Source of the DNA: Cristatella mucedo
Taxonomy: Eukaryota; Bryozoa; Phylactolaemata; Cristatellidae
NCBI GenBank assembly: GCA_009760855.2
Contig: WPIO01000006.1
Coordinates: 3,708,501 to 3,772,500 of the forward strand
DNA: 64,000 nt
Reading direction: 5' to 3'
The notes under the pieces were generated by a model that ran no database searches, was not told where the DNA came from, and saw nothing but the letters and a program-made list of their open reading frames with translations. Positions 1 through 11,919 of the stretch are shown piece after piece. Both the position numbers and the translations under genes were made by a program. How positions within the stretch are numbered: the stretch's first letter is position 1; every line of letters begins with the position of its first letter.

Positions 1-99
1 GGATAATTACAATCGGTCACTGTTGATGCATTGTCATTCGATGAAGATAGTTTCAAGGAGGTTCAGTATAAAATTAGATTTTTATCTTACGAGCAACTC

Positions 100-236
100 G
101 CTACCTGTAGACTGGCTTCGCTGAGTCATAGTACTTCCATCATGGCAGACACAGTTGCGCCATCCTGCCGCTTGACGGAATTGCGCCATCTAGCCACGTG
201 ATGGACTTTCTTGCTTTAATTAGTAGAGATTAGGAA
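100..236 (+). repeat. dispersed repeat of unknown class, copy 1
   Basis: Shares CCGCTTGACGGAA, GC(G/C)CCATCT, CCACGTGATG and GACTTTCT(T/C)GCTTTAATTA in the same order with 29161-29312. The family is not recognised. Confidence 0.7.
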
Positions 237-483
237 GCGCCTTAAATATCAGAATGAAGTCACCGTACGAAGTGATAATACCGCCTAATCGACTGAACAT
301 TGCTTGAACCATCTCAGTTAAGAAACCTACTCTGGGATTGTACGCAAATCTTGATTAGACGCGTAAGTCCCGTTACCATGAATTGAATGTTTTGCATCCC
401 CAAACAAAAAAAATAACTTAAAACGAAGATTGAGTGTTTCGTGGTCAGGGTAACGTTATATTTACATTCATTAAATATATAAA

Positions 484-504
484 TATATATATATATATAT
501 ATAC
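484..504 (+). repeat. short (AT)n microsatellite
   Basis: About ten AT units. Confidence 0.9.
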
Positions 505-2403
505 GCCTGCACATGAGTATTGAGTACTAGCCAAAAATATCATTGCGCTCTGGGAATCAAGCTACGTCAAATTTTCGATGTTTTATAAACTTGTAGTCAA
601 CACAGTTACACCAGAATGTATGATTTTCACTCTTTAACATTTTGCTAATACATGCTACCACCTTTGTTCGCTTATAATGTGCGAAAGCTTGCGCAATTCA
701 AGTATTTTGCGGTAAGCAACTTACGGCTCTTAATATTACAACGATTTTTGAAATATATTTGCTTTTGGGATAGCGGAACAATAGGAATTATTATTATCTC
801 TTTATGCACTAAAAGTCTCCTTCAGTAAAAAATGTATCTCTTAGTCGGTGTCTTTCTAATTCCTTAGTAGGAAGCAAAGGTCTGAAATGATCGATTTCTT
901 TATGCGAAACTAGGCCATACACAGTTTGACAGAAATAGACGGAGAATTTAAAAGAACCACCCGCAGCTTTGACGAATAAGATTTGTAGAATTATTTCAAA
1001 AAGCGTCCTAGGTCTTAACTTGTTTGGTTTTTTGAATTCTCGAATGTCCTTTTGGTAACACTGATAAACCTTTTTTTTACTACGCAAGTCGACTTGGTTG
1101 AGGCTTCTCGAATGAATGCAAAGAATTCTGAATTGCAGTTTTTCCTAATTCCGCATAATTTCTTTTCATTAGAAAACGTACTTGTGTGGTTTCCTTTACT
1201 AAGATTCTAGCAAATGGCACCATATATTTCTTGCGGAGCCCCGAAACAGTACTGTTTTGCATTATACGTGCATAACCGGACTCTCAAACTTGAGCATTTT
1301 TAAATAGGTGCCCGAAATAATCGTATAGCAATAACTTTTTAGATATGGATACATGAAACATTCACTGCATGTTACCATGACCTGCTCTAATGATGTAATA
1401 AAACAAACTGTCATTCGAAATTTAAGCTGTGACCAAATGCACATGTAAGTTTAGTTCAATGTTTTCTCAACCAGCTCGCCAATCGAGGATACAACGTGAA
1501 TAATTTGCTGTTAATGTTGTTTCTTTAAACTAATAGTGCATTATTTGATATTTGACGCCTTTAATCATAAAACACGGCTATTGTTGAGATTTGTTCTTGA
1601 TTATCAGGCTGCCCGTATGTAAGCAGGACCATGGACCAACACTGCATGTAAGCAGGCTGCGTATAATTTTTTTCGAGTTCTAAGGCCCGACTGTCAAGCG
1701 AAGCTGTTCCGGGCATAATTTATAAAAAATAATGAAAAACAGATTATTTGAGCACCGCAAGAAATATAAACAAGCCACCTGGTGAGCATTAATGGTGAAA
1801 TAGTGAATTAGGGGAAGTTTCCGTAGGAACTTGACGTATTATTGCGAAAACCTATAGGCGTTGCTTCCTTTTTGCCAGCAATGCTACTGTTGCAGATGCT
1901 TGAATGGATAATGAAAAAATATGAGCGATATTCAAGCTGGTGGCAGCGCTAGCTACTAAAGGGTTAGATATAGATCAGAGCGATTTTCATCAACAGAGAG
2001 TAAGTTCAAAGAAAAATGACTTCGGGATTTCCGGCGGAACGGTAAAACCTGCCACTAGAAAAAAATATATTTGTTGCTTGATGGCGAGACCTGTCATATA
2101 CGGATAGCGGTTGCTGCCGACTCGCTAACTATCCTGCTGCACAATCCTGCCAAAGTCTTTAAATTCCCCCGATGCCACATTTGCTGAGGCTAATAAATGT
2201 CAGCAAACTTAAATTACCATAACGATGTAGATGCGCAAGATGAATATGTATTGCACGATTCAAATTGTGTTAGCTATTAGATCGAACCATGAAAATTAGT
2301 TGAAAATCCATGCAGGTGATTTCATAAGAATATCACTTCGATAATCATTAAATTACAACACTTTCTTATACTTATTCATTAGTTATCACTCGCCAACTGT
2401 TTT
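505..2403. other. unassigned 5' flank
   Basis: AT-rich DNA. Several short frames (for example 809-1087 and 1080-1262 on the -) have no recognisable motif. The missing first MIB_HERC2 exon was looked for here and not found. Confidence 0.5.
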
Positions 2404-2725
2404 ATAATGTATTGTATCTTCATCTGTCTCTCCGCAAAGCCACAAAGGCTAAGTGGGTGCTACGTAGGAGAGTTTCATATTGCAAACTCAAAGCCTACGC
2501 AGCTTTCGGTAAGCATTTGGTAGCCAACAGGCTTCATCTCATTCAGCAAAGAGAAAGGAAAAAACTAGCTGAATCGAGAGAGCAGTTAAGTAGTGAGTAG
2601 CACGAAAATAGCAGCTCAGGACGGCTTGGAAAGATGTGCCACAGTCGGCAGCAGGAGAGTAGTTGTCGCTGTGTAGGATAGATGGAAGTGAGTTCCACAG
2701 TCTTACACCTACAGAGCAAAAGCTA
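2404..2725 (-). mobile_element. LINE B 3' fragment
   Basis: Matches the last ~320 bp of LINE B in reverse orientation: the tail at TGTATTGTATCTTCATCTGT, then AAGCCACAAAGGCTAAGTGG, GCTTTCGGTAAGCATT, GTGCCACAGTCGGCAG and GAGTTCCACAGTCTTACACC. No open frame survives. Confidence 0.8.
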
Positions 2726-3639
2726 AACTCGTTCCATAACTGCTTTTTGTGATGGATTTTTTTAGCAGCACGATATGAATACTAAATTTAGATTCAGTAA
2801 ATTTTGCGTAAAAGTAATTAAGAAGCTCATTTAGAAATTCGGCGTTAGTTTCACTAAAATCATGCTTTCAGTCTTTAGCTGACCACTTTTCAACCTGCTT
2901 TCACCGTCTGAGACTTTCTGCTTCCGCGCTGACACTTAAGCCTCTATGTACACAAAGGCCACTCCATAAGTGTGAATCTTTTTCGCGATTGTACCGCTGT
3001 CGGCCACTATTGTCATCCCCTGTCCGCACACCTGATCAGGTGTGGGTTTTTAATGCTCCCCGAAAAGTGGTTTTCTTTCGACGTAAAAAATTACGCCTGA
3101 GTCGAGAAACCTAAAGTCTACTGAAATTGAAGATTTCCGACGCAGATTAACATCCTCGGCCCTTCTAATTCACGTCCCTTCTAACCTTCTCGCCTTGATG
3201 CAATGCTGCAACGCGACGCTAGCCTGCGTCCACGATGTTTTCTCCTCTGGCTAAACGGCACGTCCCTCCCCGCCCAGCCACACGCGGCTTAGGTCCGGCG
3301 TACAGAAATCGCTGGCATAAAGAAAGCAAGGAATACAAAACTTGGACTTGAGAAGTAAGGAAAAAGGCGGAGCTCGCTTTCCATCGCTTGGTATTTCAAG
3401 ATTATTGTTGGTTGTTTCAATTCATTTTAGCGAAGACCATGCCCAAATTTAACAGAAAAGTAGTGCATTGGTAGGTGAATACCCCTTAAATGCTGGCGTC
3501 TTTTCTCGACCAACGTACAGCTCTCAAGCAACCACACTGCCCAGTAATTACAATGGTGACTTAGCAGAGCACTTTTTTCCAAATTATTTGTAGGTAAGAT
3601 GTAAAGGATTAGAGACTCTGTCATTTCAATGCTGTCCCT

Positions 3640-3956
3640 CCTGGACTGCAACACCTTGACTGTGGAAATCGCTTCCACGGTTCTTATGCAACGACAACTA
3701 CTCTTCTGCTGCCGGCTATGGCGAATCCTTTCCAGCCATTCTGAGCTGCTACTTCCACGCTACTCACTACCTCAACTGCTCTCCTGACTCAGCCATGCTT
3801 CTCACTTCCTCTTTGTTGCGCGAGATGAAGTCAGTTGGCTACTGAATGCGTACCGAAGACGCTTGGGCTGCGAGTGCGATATACAAAACTCTCCTGCGTT
3901 GCAACCACATAGTATTTATGGCTTTGTGGAGTTACAGACGGAGATACATTGTGGCA
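3640..3956 (+). mobile_element. LINE B 3' fragment
   Basis: Forward copy of the LINE B C terminus and 3' UTR: TGGAAATCGCTTCCACG (the LWNSLP region), GCCGGCTATGGCGAATCC, ACTCACTACCTCAACTGCTC and GAGTTACAGACGGAGATACA. It ends about ten bases before the (TC)n microsatellite. Confidence 0.8.
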
Positions 3957-3963
3957 CTAGCCT

Positions 3964-3965
<2 letters not shown>

Positions 3966-4025
<60 letters not shown>
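3966..4025 (+). repeat. (TC)n microsatellite
   Basis: About 29 uninterrupted TC units directly after a LINE B 3' end. Confidence 0.98.
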
Positions 4026-4027
<2 letters not shown>

Positions 4028-4627
4028 CTTCGCTCCTATCTTTACTGAACTCGTCGCTAGACTCACCTCCTAATCAAAAGAAAAAACAACCAGTCCTCTA
4101 TATCCAATCCCAGCAATTCTTATCAGGTGCATAGACCTGTTGCTGCCCACCGTAGCAAATTTCGTACATGTGGCCACGGCCGACGGTGAAGTCAACTCTC
4201 TATCAAGGCGGCAATTTTCAGACCGCTCCAGAAATTGCCTCCAGACCATTGGAATGTCATGTTTAGGAACGCTTTCGTCTCACTTCTGCTATTCGTATCC
4301 ATGACACTTGACGAGGGCTGGCCTAGTAGCTAAACGATAACGTCATCTCATCGGATCTTGCTAGCATGCTGAAATTGAGATTCAGCATCGCGGCATGGCA
4401 TGGCTTTAGCATTTCCCTTTCAAAGCCAGCTCTATACGCTGCTGAGCAGGCGACCTAGGGGTAGCAAGAAGTGGCCTGTGCAGTAAGCAGCAGGTAGCGG
4501 CAGCAAGTCACTTGAAGGCATCGCACAGTCTGCCATGCTGTTCCTGATTGCTCCAGCAGGGCATCGCAACGGGCTAATGTGTAAAATATTTCTAAAAAAC
4601 TTCAAAAGCCCGTCATTAAATATCATA

Positions 4628-4695
4628 AACGGCTGCGGAGCCAAGAGACGGTCAGTGGGCGAACGGCTGCGGAGCCAAGAGACGGTCAGTGGGCT
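4628..4695 (+). repeat. 34-bp tandem duplication
   Basis: Two adjacent, essentially identical copies of a unit starting AACGGCTGCGGAGCCAAG and ending GTCAGTGGGCG. Confidence 0.95.
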
Positions 4696-4798
4696 ATGGT
4701 CTGGCCTAAAGCTGGGAGGCAGCGACCTTTAACCTCCCCTATGCTTGCACGCCATGCCAACCGTCACCGACGACGAAATTATGTTCTAAAAAGGGTTT

Positions 4799-4960
4799 GC
4801 TGATTCAACAGCCGTATTTTTATAGCGGAGGAAAAGTCTATCGCAGGCTATCACCACCGCTTTCAGTGGGCAATAAGGGATCGCCCACAACGAAACTCGA
4901 ACGCACGACCGCATGGTCGTGAAAAGCGAGCATCTTAATTCCATTCGACGAGTAACCTTC
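4799..4960 (-). mobile_element. SINE family B copy (degenerate)
   Basis: On the - strand: tRNA-like head with TGCGTTCGAGTTTCG (B-box-like), then CCCTTATTGCCCACTGAAAG, GGTGATAGCCTGC, and a tail with CCGCTATAAAAATACGGCTG and TTGAATCAGC. Confidence 0.65.
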
Positions 4961-5418
4961 GAGTTCATGTTGGATGAGCACAACGATTGTGCGCCATAAT
5001 TTGTAATTACTTGTTGGTATTGCCCCATGTAGGAAAATCCTTGCTTCACCCCTGGCCTCTACTATGGCGTGCTGTTGAGGATCGATACTTCACAAATTGT
5101 ATTGAGAATACTATGCGCACTGCCGATCGATACTAGTTTTTACTTACTTTCTCTGTAGCACAGCTAAAATAAGGGAACTGAGTTTGGACGATAACTTCAA
5201 CCAACCACTTATTTGCTTCATTCAATTAGCGCCATTTGGAAGGAAGCTCTGTGCTCTGTGCATTTCTATGTAGGACGACGAAGCTGTCTGGCTACATCGG
5301 CTAGATTATGACAGGACGGGGGGGGGATTACACGGTCATTTGAGTAAGAGCATTGAGGGTATAGTTTGTGCACATTTTAGGAAATACGCAGTACTTCCCA
5401 CATTATTATTGCAAGTTC

Positions 5419-5500
5419 ATAACAGCCGTAATAGTCAAACGACGTTTTTGTATCGTTATATTTGGACAACAAATAACAGCCGTAATAGTCAAAAGACGTT
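5419..5500 (+). repeat. spaced direct repeat of about 27 bp
   Basis: ATAACAGCCGTAATAGTCAA followed by A(C/A)GACGTT occurs at 5419 and again at 5473, separated by about 27 bp. Confidence 0.85.
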
Positions 5501-5735
5501 AGGGCCATAAGGTTAAAAACAAAAGTTTGCAGTGTTCTCAAGTTTCAGCTGTGAATACCAGTATTTATGTTTTCTTTATTAAATTCTGCAGAGAATCCTA
5601 TCAGCATTTTAATGTACTAAATATGAAGTGATCCTATTTCGGTTTGCCGTAGAAATATCGCAGGCCAAGCCAAGCGAGGAAGTTCTTTCCAGCCGCATTT
5701 TCCAATATGTGTTATGCTTTTTTCTTTCTTCCTAG

Positions 5736-6014
5736 GTGTCAAGCATAATAATATCAACTGCGACGGATGCAATGAGGAGGGAATCGCGGGAATTCGTTGG
5801 AAATGCATGGTTTGCAACAACTACGATCTCTGCACTTCCTGCTACATGAATGACAGACACGATGTCGATCACAGATTCAGGCGGATCGTAGAACCCGGAT
5901 CAAATCAGGTCGACATGCCGCCCCGCAGTTCTTCAGTTAAGCTTGATGCCAGAGGAGTATTCCCCTCAGCAATAGTGGTTCGTGGTGCAGACTGGAAGTG
6001 GGATGCTCAGGACG
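5736..6014 (+). CDS. mib-like: MIB-like exon 1: ZZ zinc finger and start of second MIB_HERC2 domain
   Basis: Starts after a CCTAG acceptor and ends before GTAAGC, phase 1 at both ends. It encodes about 93 residues opening GVKHNNINCDGC. The ZZ-type zinc ligands are visible: CDGC, CMVC eleven residues later, CTSC five residues later, then HDVDH. The segment GIRWKC...NYDLC is typical of MIB ZZ fingers. It ends in ARGVFPSAIVVRGADWKWDA, the N-terminal part of the second MIB_HERC2 domain with its VVRGxDWxW signature. In known MIB proteins the MIB-ZZ-MIB module binds the ligand cytoplasmic tail. The preceding exon must end in phase 1 and was not found in 1-5735. Confidence 0.93.
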
Positions 6015-8390
6015 GTAAGCCGTGTCCTGCTGCCAGCTCCGGTAGGTCAGTCATTATTTACTGCAGTCATTGGCTGATAGATCAGATTTTTACGCGCTAA
6101 AGGTTTTTGTAGTCTTTGAGTAGTCAGCTGTTTCGTTAGTTGCAACAGTCTCGTTAGAGCGTCTGGTGGTACGAGCTCAATTCTGCAGCCTAATGATGCG
6201 AGATCAACGACGAGTATCCCCCTGCTGCCTTACTTATGGCTAACGATGGAAGAGAAGGTTTGCTCTTTACTGCAACGAACTCGCATTGAAAAAATTGAAT
6301 ACTTTCCCATCAGAAATTACATTGAAAATGTGTTGAGCAATATTTTATCTAGTAGTATAAGACAATTTGTCACCTTGTAACTTGAGGAATCAGTTAAAAT
6401 CTTGCCCACGCAGTGAACCATCACTAAAAACATTGTATCATGAACTAGTCTGTCGATGTCATTACGATATTCTGAGATACAGATATTAATTTGGCTATAA
6501 TACGCGAGCATTATTAGATTTAAAGTTTATGTGCAGATGTGTCTACTATATGTCTACTTCACTGTCTCACTAGTCATGCACTCAGCCCCTTTAATTCAAT
6601 CTGCGCCGGAGATATGTAGTTAAGTTAATTATAGTGTACATCTTTTAAGGGATTATATGTACTTTGTTGTTACCTCTATGGTGGTGAGTAAGCTCGTCGC
6701 TATCGTGATTTGAACACCTATCTCACTGATTCAGAGATAATTAGACCCTTGGCTGCAGGTTTCTCGGCGGACCCGGGGAGAACAGTGCGACCGACCCGCC
6801 CCAACTGCTTCCGGCGTCAGCGTCACTCCGGCTGAGCAGCGGCTCCTTAAGTATCCGTAGCGTCCCAAATGGCTTCTTAGGCCCCAGATGCTCAGCGCTT
6901 CTGCTCAGCGCTTCGGCGGCTGTTCGAGGATATCTTTTTGGAGCCAGTGATACTTCCTATCTGCTAAATTTCTTTGCTTAGTTTTTTCATCTTTCCATTA
7001 CTTGCTTGCCATTTCAGTATGAGGATATCTGTGGTGTCGACTTGTAATTGCAGTAACGTAACTGAAAATTTATGCTGAAATAGAAGGTGGCCGTTCCGTG
7101 AATCATTTCAATGCCAGGTGCTGAACTTAAAGAGAGTGCACTCATCACATCTATGAGAAAGGATGTATAACCAATATTAGATGCAATATTATATATTATA
7201 CTGATATTAGACGAACGGAGCGGATTTATGACCAATAATTACAGTACGTAACGCAACTTCTACTCATACTTAGTAAGTGTTTTTTTGTATTTCCTATTTT
7301 CTTTTGCTTCTGAGATTAAAGAAATTGCCAATATTCCAACCAAAACTTGGTTTTGTGACCAAGGCCGTGATTAACTTAAAAATAACTCGCCTGAAAGACG
7401 CTTGTTTCTCGTGTTTGGTGGTTCTTGTTTCTGGATGCAGAAAAAAGTGCATTTTTTTCTTGGACAGTGTGGTACATAATTCCAGAGCGAAATTATTATT
7501 GGATTTGTGTGGATCCAACTCGGCATTCTGCTCCAGAAACACAATAACTTCACGTACACATCGTGCTCGTGCCTCGGGGTTAGTAATTGGATGGAGCAAT
7601 TAAGCTGTGCATTAAACCTTCGCAAACCAAAATAATCTTCAAAATCCTGCTTGCAAGATAATGGGCATACTTTTAAAGACGCCAAAATTGACGTGGTGTT
7701 GGTATGTAATTTAAAGAATCTTTTTTTCTATACACTTTGTGACTTTTTGAACTGCCACGTTCTGAAGCCAAATGTATTACCAGGTTTAAAAAGAGTCAAC
7801 TACTTACGATCTTGAAGCATCTAGTCAATAAGAATTCCTGAGCTGGCTAATTTTCTTCTTTAAGGACTTTGGACAGCTGTTATAAAGCGCTTTGCTCATT
7901 TCAATTTCCTTTCAATCCATACCTAGTTCATGTCGAGTCACCTATATTGATCAGCTGCGTATGGTTCGACATCTTAGATGTTAATGATTACTTTTCGTTC
8001 TTATACCTGTGACTCAGTTGTACGTGTTCTAAAAGCCAGACAGTATTAAATATTGGGAAAATTATTCATAAGAGTTCTATTTAACCCAGCAGTTGACTTA
8101 TAGAGCGAACATCATTGCATCTATTAAGAAGTGCTACGAAATTTTGCGATGGTTTTCCGTGACATTAATCTGGAGTGCTAACTGCGAACAAATATAATAG
8201 AACGGATCATCAAGGTTAATGATAAAGATAAATGATAAAGTTAATGATAGAAGAGGCAAATCCTAGCGATATGTCTGCCCTTTCTTTTGCAATCCCGGGC
8301 TGGCAATACTTGGTGCTCCCAGAATTTCTTGTGCTATGCAGTGGAATGCCACCAACCACCAATGCAGACATCGCCGATGTAATTTTATAG
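6015..8390 (+). other. MIB-like intron 1
   Basis: Mostly unique AT-rich sequence. A GC-rich patch lies at 6755-6930. Overlapping frames on both strands at 7277-7685 show no known motif. Confidence 0.7.
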
Positions 8391-8588
8391 GTGGCTCAGG
8401 GAAAACAGGCAAAGTTATAGAGATATTGAACTGGTCTGAGGGCTCATACAGAAGCGCTGTCAGTGTTCTTTGGAATGAAACAGGCCGTCGGGAATTGTAT
8501 CGTCTTGGTCATGAAGGAAAAGTTGACGTCCAGGGAAAAACGTGTGGACCCGGAGGGAAATACTATCGTGACCACTTGCCTAACGTGG
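8391..8588 (+). CDS. mib-like: MIB-like exon 2: remainder of second MIB_HERC2 domain
   Basis: Starts after TTTTATAG and ends G|GTATGT, phase 1 at both ends, so it joins exon 1 in frame (DAQD-G-GSGKTGKV). It encodes GKTGKVIEILNW, SAVSVLWNETG, ELYRLGHEGKVDV and GGKYYRDHLPNVG, matching the expected order of the MIB_HERC2 fold: GxVxEIxxW, the VLWDNG-like strand, YRxGxEG, and the closing YYRDHxPxxG. No stop or frameshift was seen. Confidence 0.93.
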
Positions 8589-10061
8589 GTATGTTGGACA
8601 TTCATGCCCCAGTCTCCGTCTCTTGCTATTGACTGCATTCTTCAGAACTGTGTCTGTGCCGCGCATGACTTTAAGCCTTTAAAACTGTTGCTAACAATGC
8701 CATGCATCTTAAAAAGCTATTGCAGTATCATTATAAGCATCTCTCGAGCGCACATGTAAGCATGAGCGTAGATTTGGTACCAGACTCTGTAATTGTATTT
8801 ATTACAAAGAGCATGTTGTTTGCATATCTAGTGGAAATTAAAATGACTATTCAAAAATATAGACGATCCAGTTTATTCAGTGATCTTGTGTGATAACACA
8901 AGAATGGTCCAGTAGCAGAAAAAGGCTGAATCTGTTGTCTTAAGGTGTCTTTGCCTACTAGTGCGAAAAGGGTCATGTTAGACATGTCATTAGAATCCCC
9001 ATAGTCTGCTTCTACACGATGGTCGTAGAGACACCGGGTGGTAGCTGAGCTTCTATTTATGCTAAAATAACGCATTTTTATCTCTGGGTTAAATCATGAA
9101 CTTTCTGCCAGACAGTACTGTTTCATTTAACACAGGCACTAAAGATCGATAATGTCACTCTAAATTCCCCGGTTAAAAGTGAATGTAGAGTACTAATAAT
9201 ATTAGAGTTATGGCTGAACTGTGACAGTGACTAAACGCAGGGATCTTATGGTATACGTTACGATTTGGACTGATTTAACTCTGCTGTAAGACCAAAACAA
9301 TTCTGTAAACAATGCAGCCATTACCATTACAATTTCCATGACCTTGGCAGTCCCCTTGAGAGAAAAAAGTACTTACATATTAGGCAAAAGTCTCGCTTAA
9401 GCATGCGGTCTAGCTGGGAAGTAAAAATTAGTGTTAGCCAGGATTATAAAATAAGCTTACACCAGCGGCCTCCAGGTCTTGTTGGGTCAATCGGAACCAG
9501 CGTTTGGGCTGCTACCACTCATCTCCCGGCGTTATCGCTAAGCGGCACCCAAAGGGTCACCAACTGGTGTCACCAAAAACGCCATTCCCGGAGCCTAGGC
9601 CGAGGCTGCTCTCACGCAGGTGGATGTCGCCGGTTGATCTTGCTGTCCCATGTGCTCACAGCAGCTCCTGCGATGTGGGCTAACATTGGGGCATAGATTT
9701 CCTGTGCACCATAATTGCATTTCCTGCGTTTCACGGAGACACTTTGACGCCGATGTCTCCTCCGTTATCACGGATTTAGTGTCACTCCTCCCATACAGGA
9801 TTCAGAATCCCCGTACAGCGGGAGCGCACAATATATAAGTTGAATTTAAATTACTTGAGTCAACTCGTGATAAATTCTTGCACACTTTCGATGACCTAAA
9901 TGTCTTGTTTATGAAGTAATTATAATATCTAAGAGAAATATATTTCGACTCAGTTTCCCGAGAAGAAATATAAAGATAGCCATTAATGTGTGAATATCAA
10001 TGCATGCGTAATTTTAAATTATGGTTCAAATTCAATAAAGTGAAGTATTGGTCTGCTGGTA

Positions 10062-10200
10062 GAACAGCCTTCATTGCATAGAGGCAGAAGAGTATTAGTT
10101 GCTATCACCCAAACTTACAGTGGGCAATTCTGGATTGCAGTAACGAACTCACTATCCAGGTCGTGAATGGCAATCACGTTGCCTCTGAGCTAAGACAGGG
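10062..10200 (-). mobile_element. SINE family B copy, heavily degenerate
   Basis: Retains GAACAGCCTTCATTGCATAG, GGCAGAAGAG, GCTATCACCC and CAGTGGGCAATTCTGGATTG in SINE B order on the reverse strand. Confidence 0.5.
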
Positions 10201-10776
10201 AAAGTAAAGACATTACGGACTAATAATCTCGATATGTGTGAAAGTGACTACCGGGGGGGGGTGGGGGACTATAGATATGTACCAATCGGTACTTACTCCG
10301 TTTGCATTCTAATGCAGTTCGTTGGCTTCTGTGAGCTAAACTTCGCTGGGGCAAAAAATAGATTGGTCGACAATAATTCTTTCCTTGCTGTCTGCCCGAA
10401 AATGCCATCATTTATCTACAATTAATATCTAGCGTGAATGTTATACTGGCTCTTAAAGTATGCATCACGGTTTGTTTGCTTCACAGTAAGTTTTGGTCTC
10501 CCTTTCAATAGAAGTTATAATTCAAACTGTTCTCATTAGTATTCAAGATCTGCCACCAGTTGACTTATATCTGTGCTAGCTGAGCTGGTTTCATATAAGC
10601 CATGTAAGCCGATCTTCTGTAGTAGTGTTAACTTACGCAGGTCGTCAGATCATCGTAAAAAACAAGCTAGTCTTCAAGTTCTTCTGAATACAGATACAAG
10701 TAAAAGGTGTGTCCGTTCTCAATATTTTGGCTATGAAATGTATTCTTGTAGTTTCAGTTTGACTAAGCCTGCTATA

Positions 10777-10778
<2 letters not shown>

Positions 10779-10826
<48 letters not shown>
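10779..10826 (+). repeat. (TA)n microsatellite
   Basis: About 23 TA units in intron 2. Confidence 0.97.
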
Positions 10827-10828
<2 letters not shown>

Positions 10829-11539
10829 AGCATTTAGTTTCAAGAAAAAATGAACCAACCTCGACTACTAATCAATTTTTTAATTCGCAATGAAAGCTCT
10901 CCTTTTCTCGTTTTCAAAACTTGAAATTGTTCTGCTTATCAAAACTTTATACCGAGTCTGCTTATTTTTACAGCACTTTAGCGCCCAGATGCCTAGTATC
11001 ATGGCAACCTCAGTCTTTACAAGGCTTTCCTTTATTAATAATAGGCCAATTTAATATCCGCCGCGGGTCTCTCGAGTACTAGTATCGTTACACTCGTAGC
11101 TATGCCAACCTAAGGATGGGATGTTTTTGCAGCAAAGCCTGAAAAACTCTAAAAATCTCTTTAAAATATTTACCGTGCCACTTTAGCCCGACTTTTTGCT
11201 ATCATAGATTTTGCTTAGGTGTTACGAACACAAAAGTGAGCGTCTCTACGTTTATAAATGCACAAGCCTCTGCAATATCAACTTCTGCTTTTCGCTTTAT
11301 ACACCTGCTCTCATTAAACTTTTGTCGAAAAAACCCAACCCTGTTTTGCCTGATGATTCGCCTACCCAATCACCGGTAAAAGCATTGATTGATGTGGTTT
11401 AAAACACAAAAATTGTGTCATATTTTGCACAACCTTTGGAGATTATTCACGCGATGAAGATTTATTTAAATTTCGAAATTGTGCCAAAGTCTCAGCTCCG
11501 CTCTTTATTTCTGTATTAGTGACTAGCAGTGAATTTCAG

Positions 11540-11688
11540 GTGAAACACATGTGAAGCAGCCAGTTTCTCTCGGTTTATCGTCATCGAAGCCTTTTGCTTC
11601 CGGAGATAAAGTGACTACGGCTGTAACATTGGAGACTCTTAAAAAAATGCAAGAAGACCACGGTGGCTGGATTTCGGAAATGAATGCA
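11540..11688 (+). CDS. mib-like: MIB-like exon 3: linker and first half of REP1
   Basis: Starts after AATTTCAG in phase 1 and ends AATGCA|GTAAGA in phase 0. A short linker (about 20 residues, Ser-rich) is followed by the repeat half: F-A-S-G-D-K-V near residue 21, LKKMQEDHGGW, then MNA at the splice site. The first repeat Gly is replaced by Asp (DHGGW against GHGGW in repeats 2 and 3). Upstream phase agrees with exon 2 and downstream phase with exon 4. Confidence 0.9.
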
Positions 11689-11811
11689 GTAAGAATCTGC
11701 TTGAATTTTTCAAAATATTGCTCTTTTAGCACCAATAAAACCTCAATGAAAAGGACGTTAAAATAGCTTACAAGAACTGAGTAGAGATTAATCATTTTGA
11801 TGCTATTTTAG

Positions 11812-11919
11812 ATTTTCGGCAAAGTAGGCGTGGTCGTTGGCTACACTGAGCGTGGAAATGTGCAAGTCGAATTTGAATCCAACAAGAAGTACACATTTAA
11901 TCCACAAGCATTTTCAAAG
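11812..11919 (+). CDS. mib-like: MIB-like exon 4: second half of REP1
   Basis: 36 codons, phase 0 at both ends, acceptor TATTTTAG, donor AAG|GTAAGA. It encodes IFGKVGVVVGYTERGNVQ, then VEFESNKKYTFNPQAFSK, the GKxGxV ... (D/N)xxV ... W/YTFNPxxxxK pattern of the second REP half. The intron before it is only 123 bp, by far the shortest in the locus. Confidence 0.92.

Larger units (their letters stand above)
8589..11539 (+). other. MIB-like intron 2
   Basis: Contains a degenerate SINE B-like stretch (about 10062-10200), a G-run at 10253, a (TA)n array at 10779-10826, and a GC-richer unassigned segment at 9460-9700 whose frame is not recognised. Confidence 0.7.

Noticed and set aside
7277-7685. 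Overlapping ~100-codon frames on both strands
   Set aside because: Frames on both strands overlap, none has a family motif, and they lie inside MIB-like intron 1.
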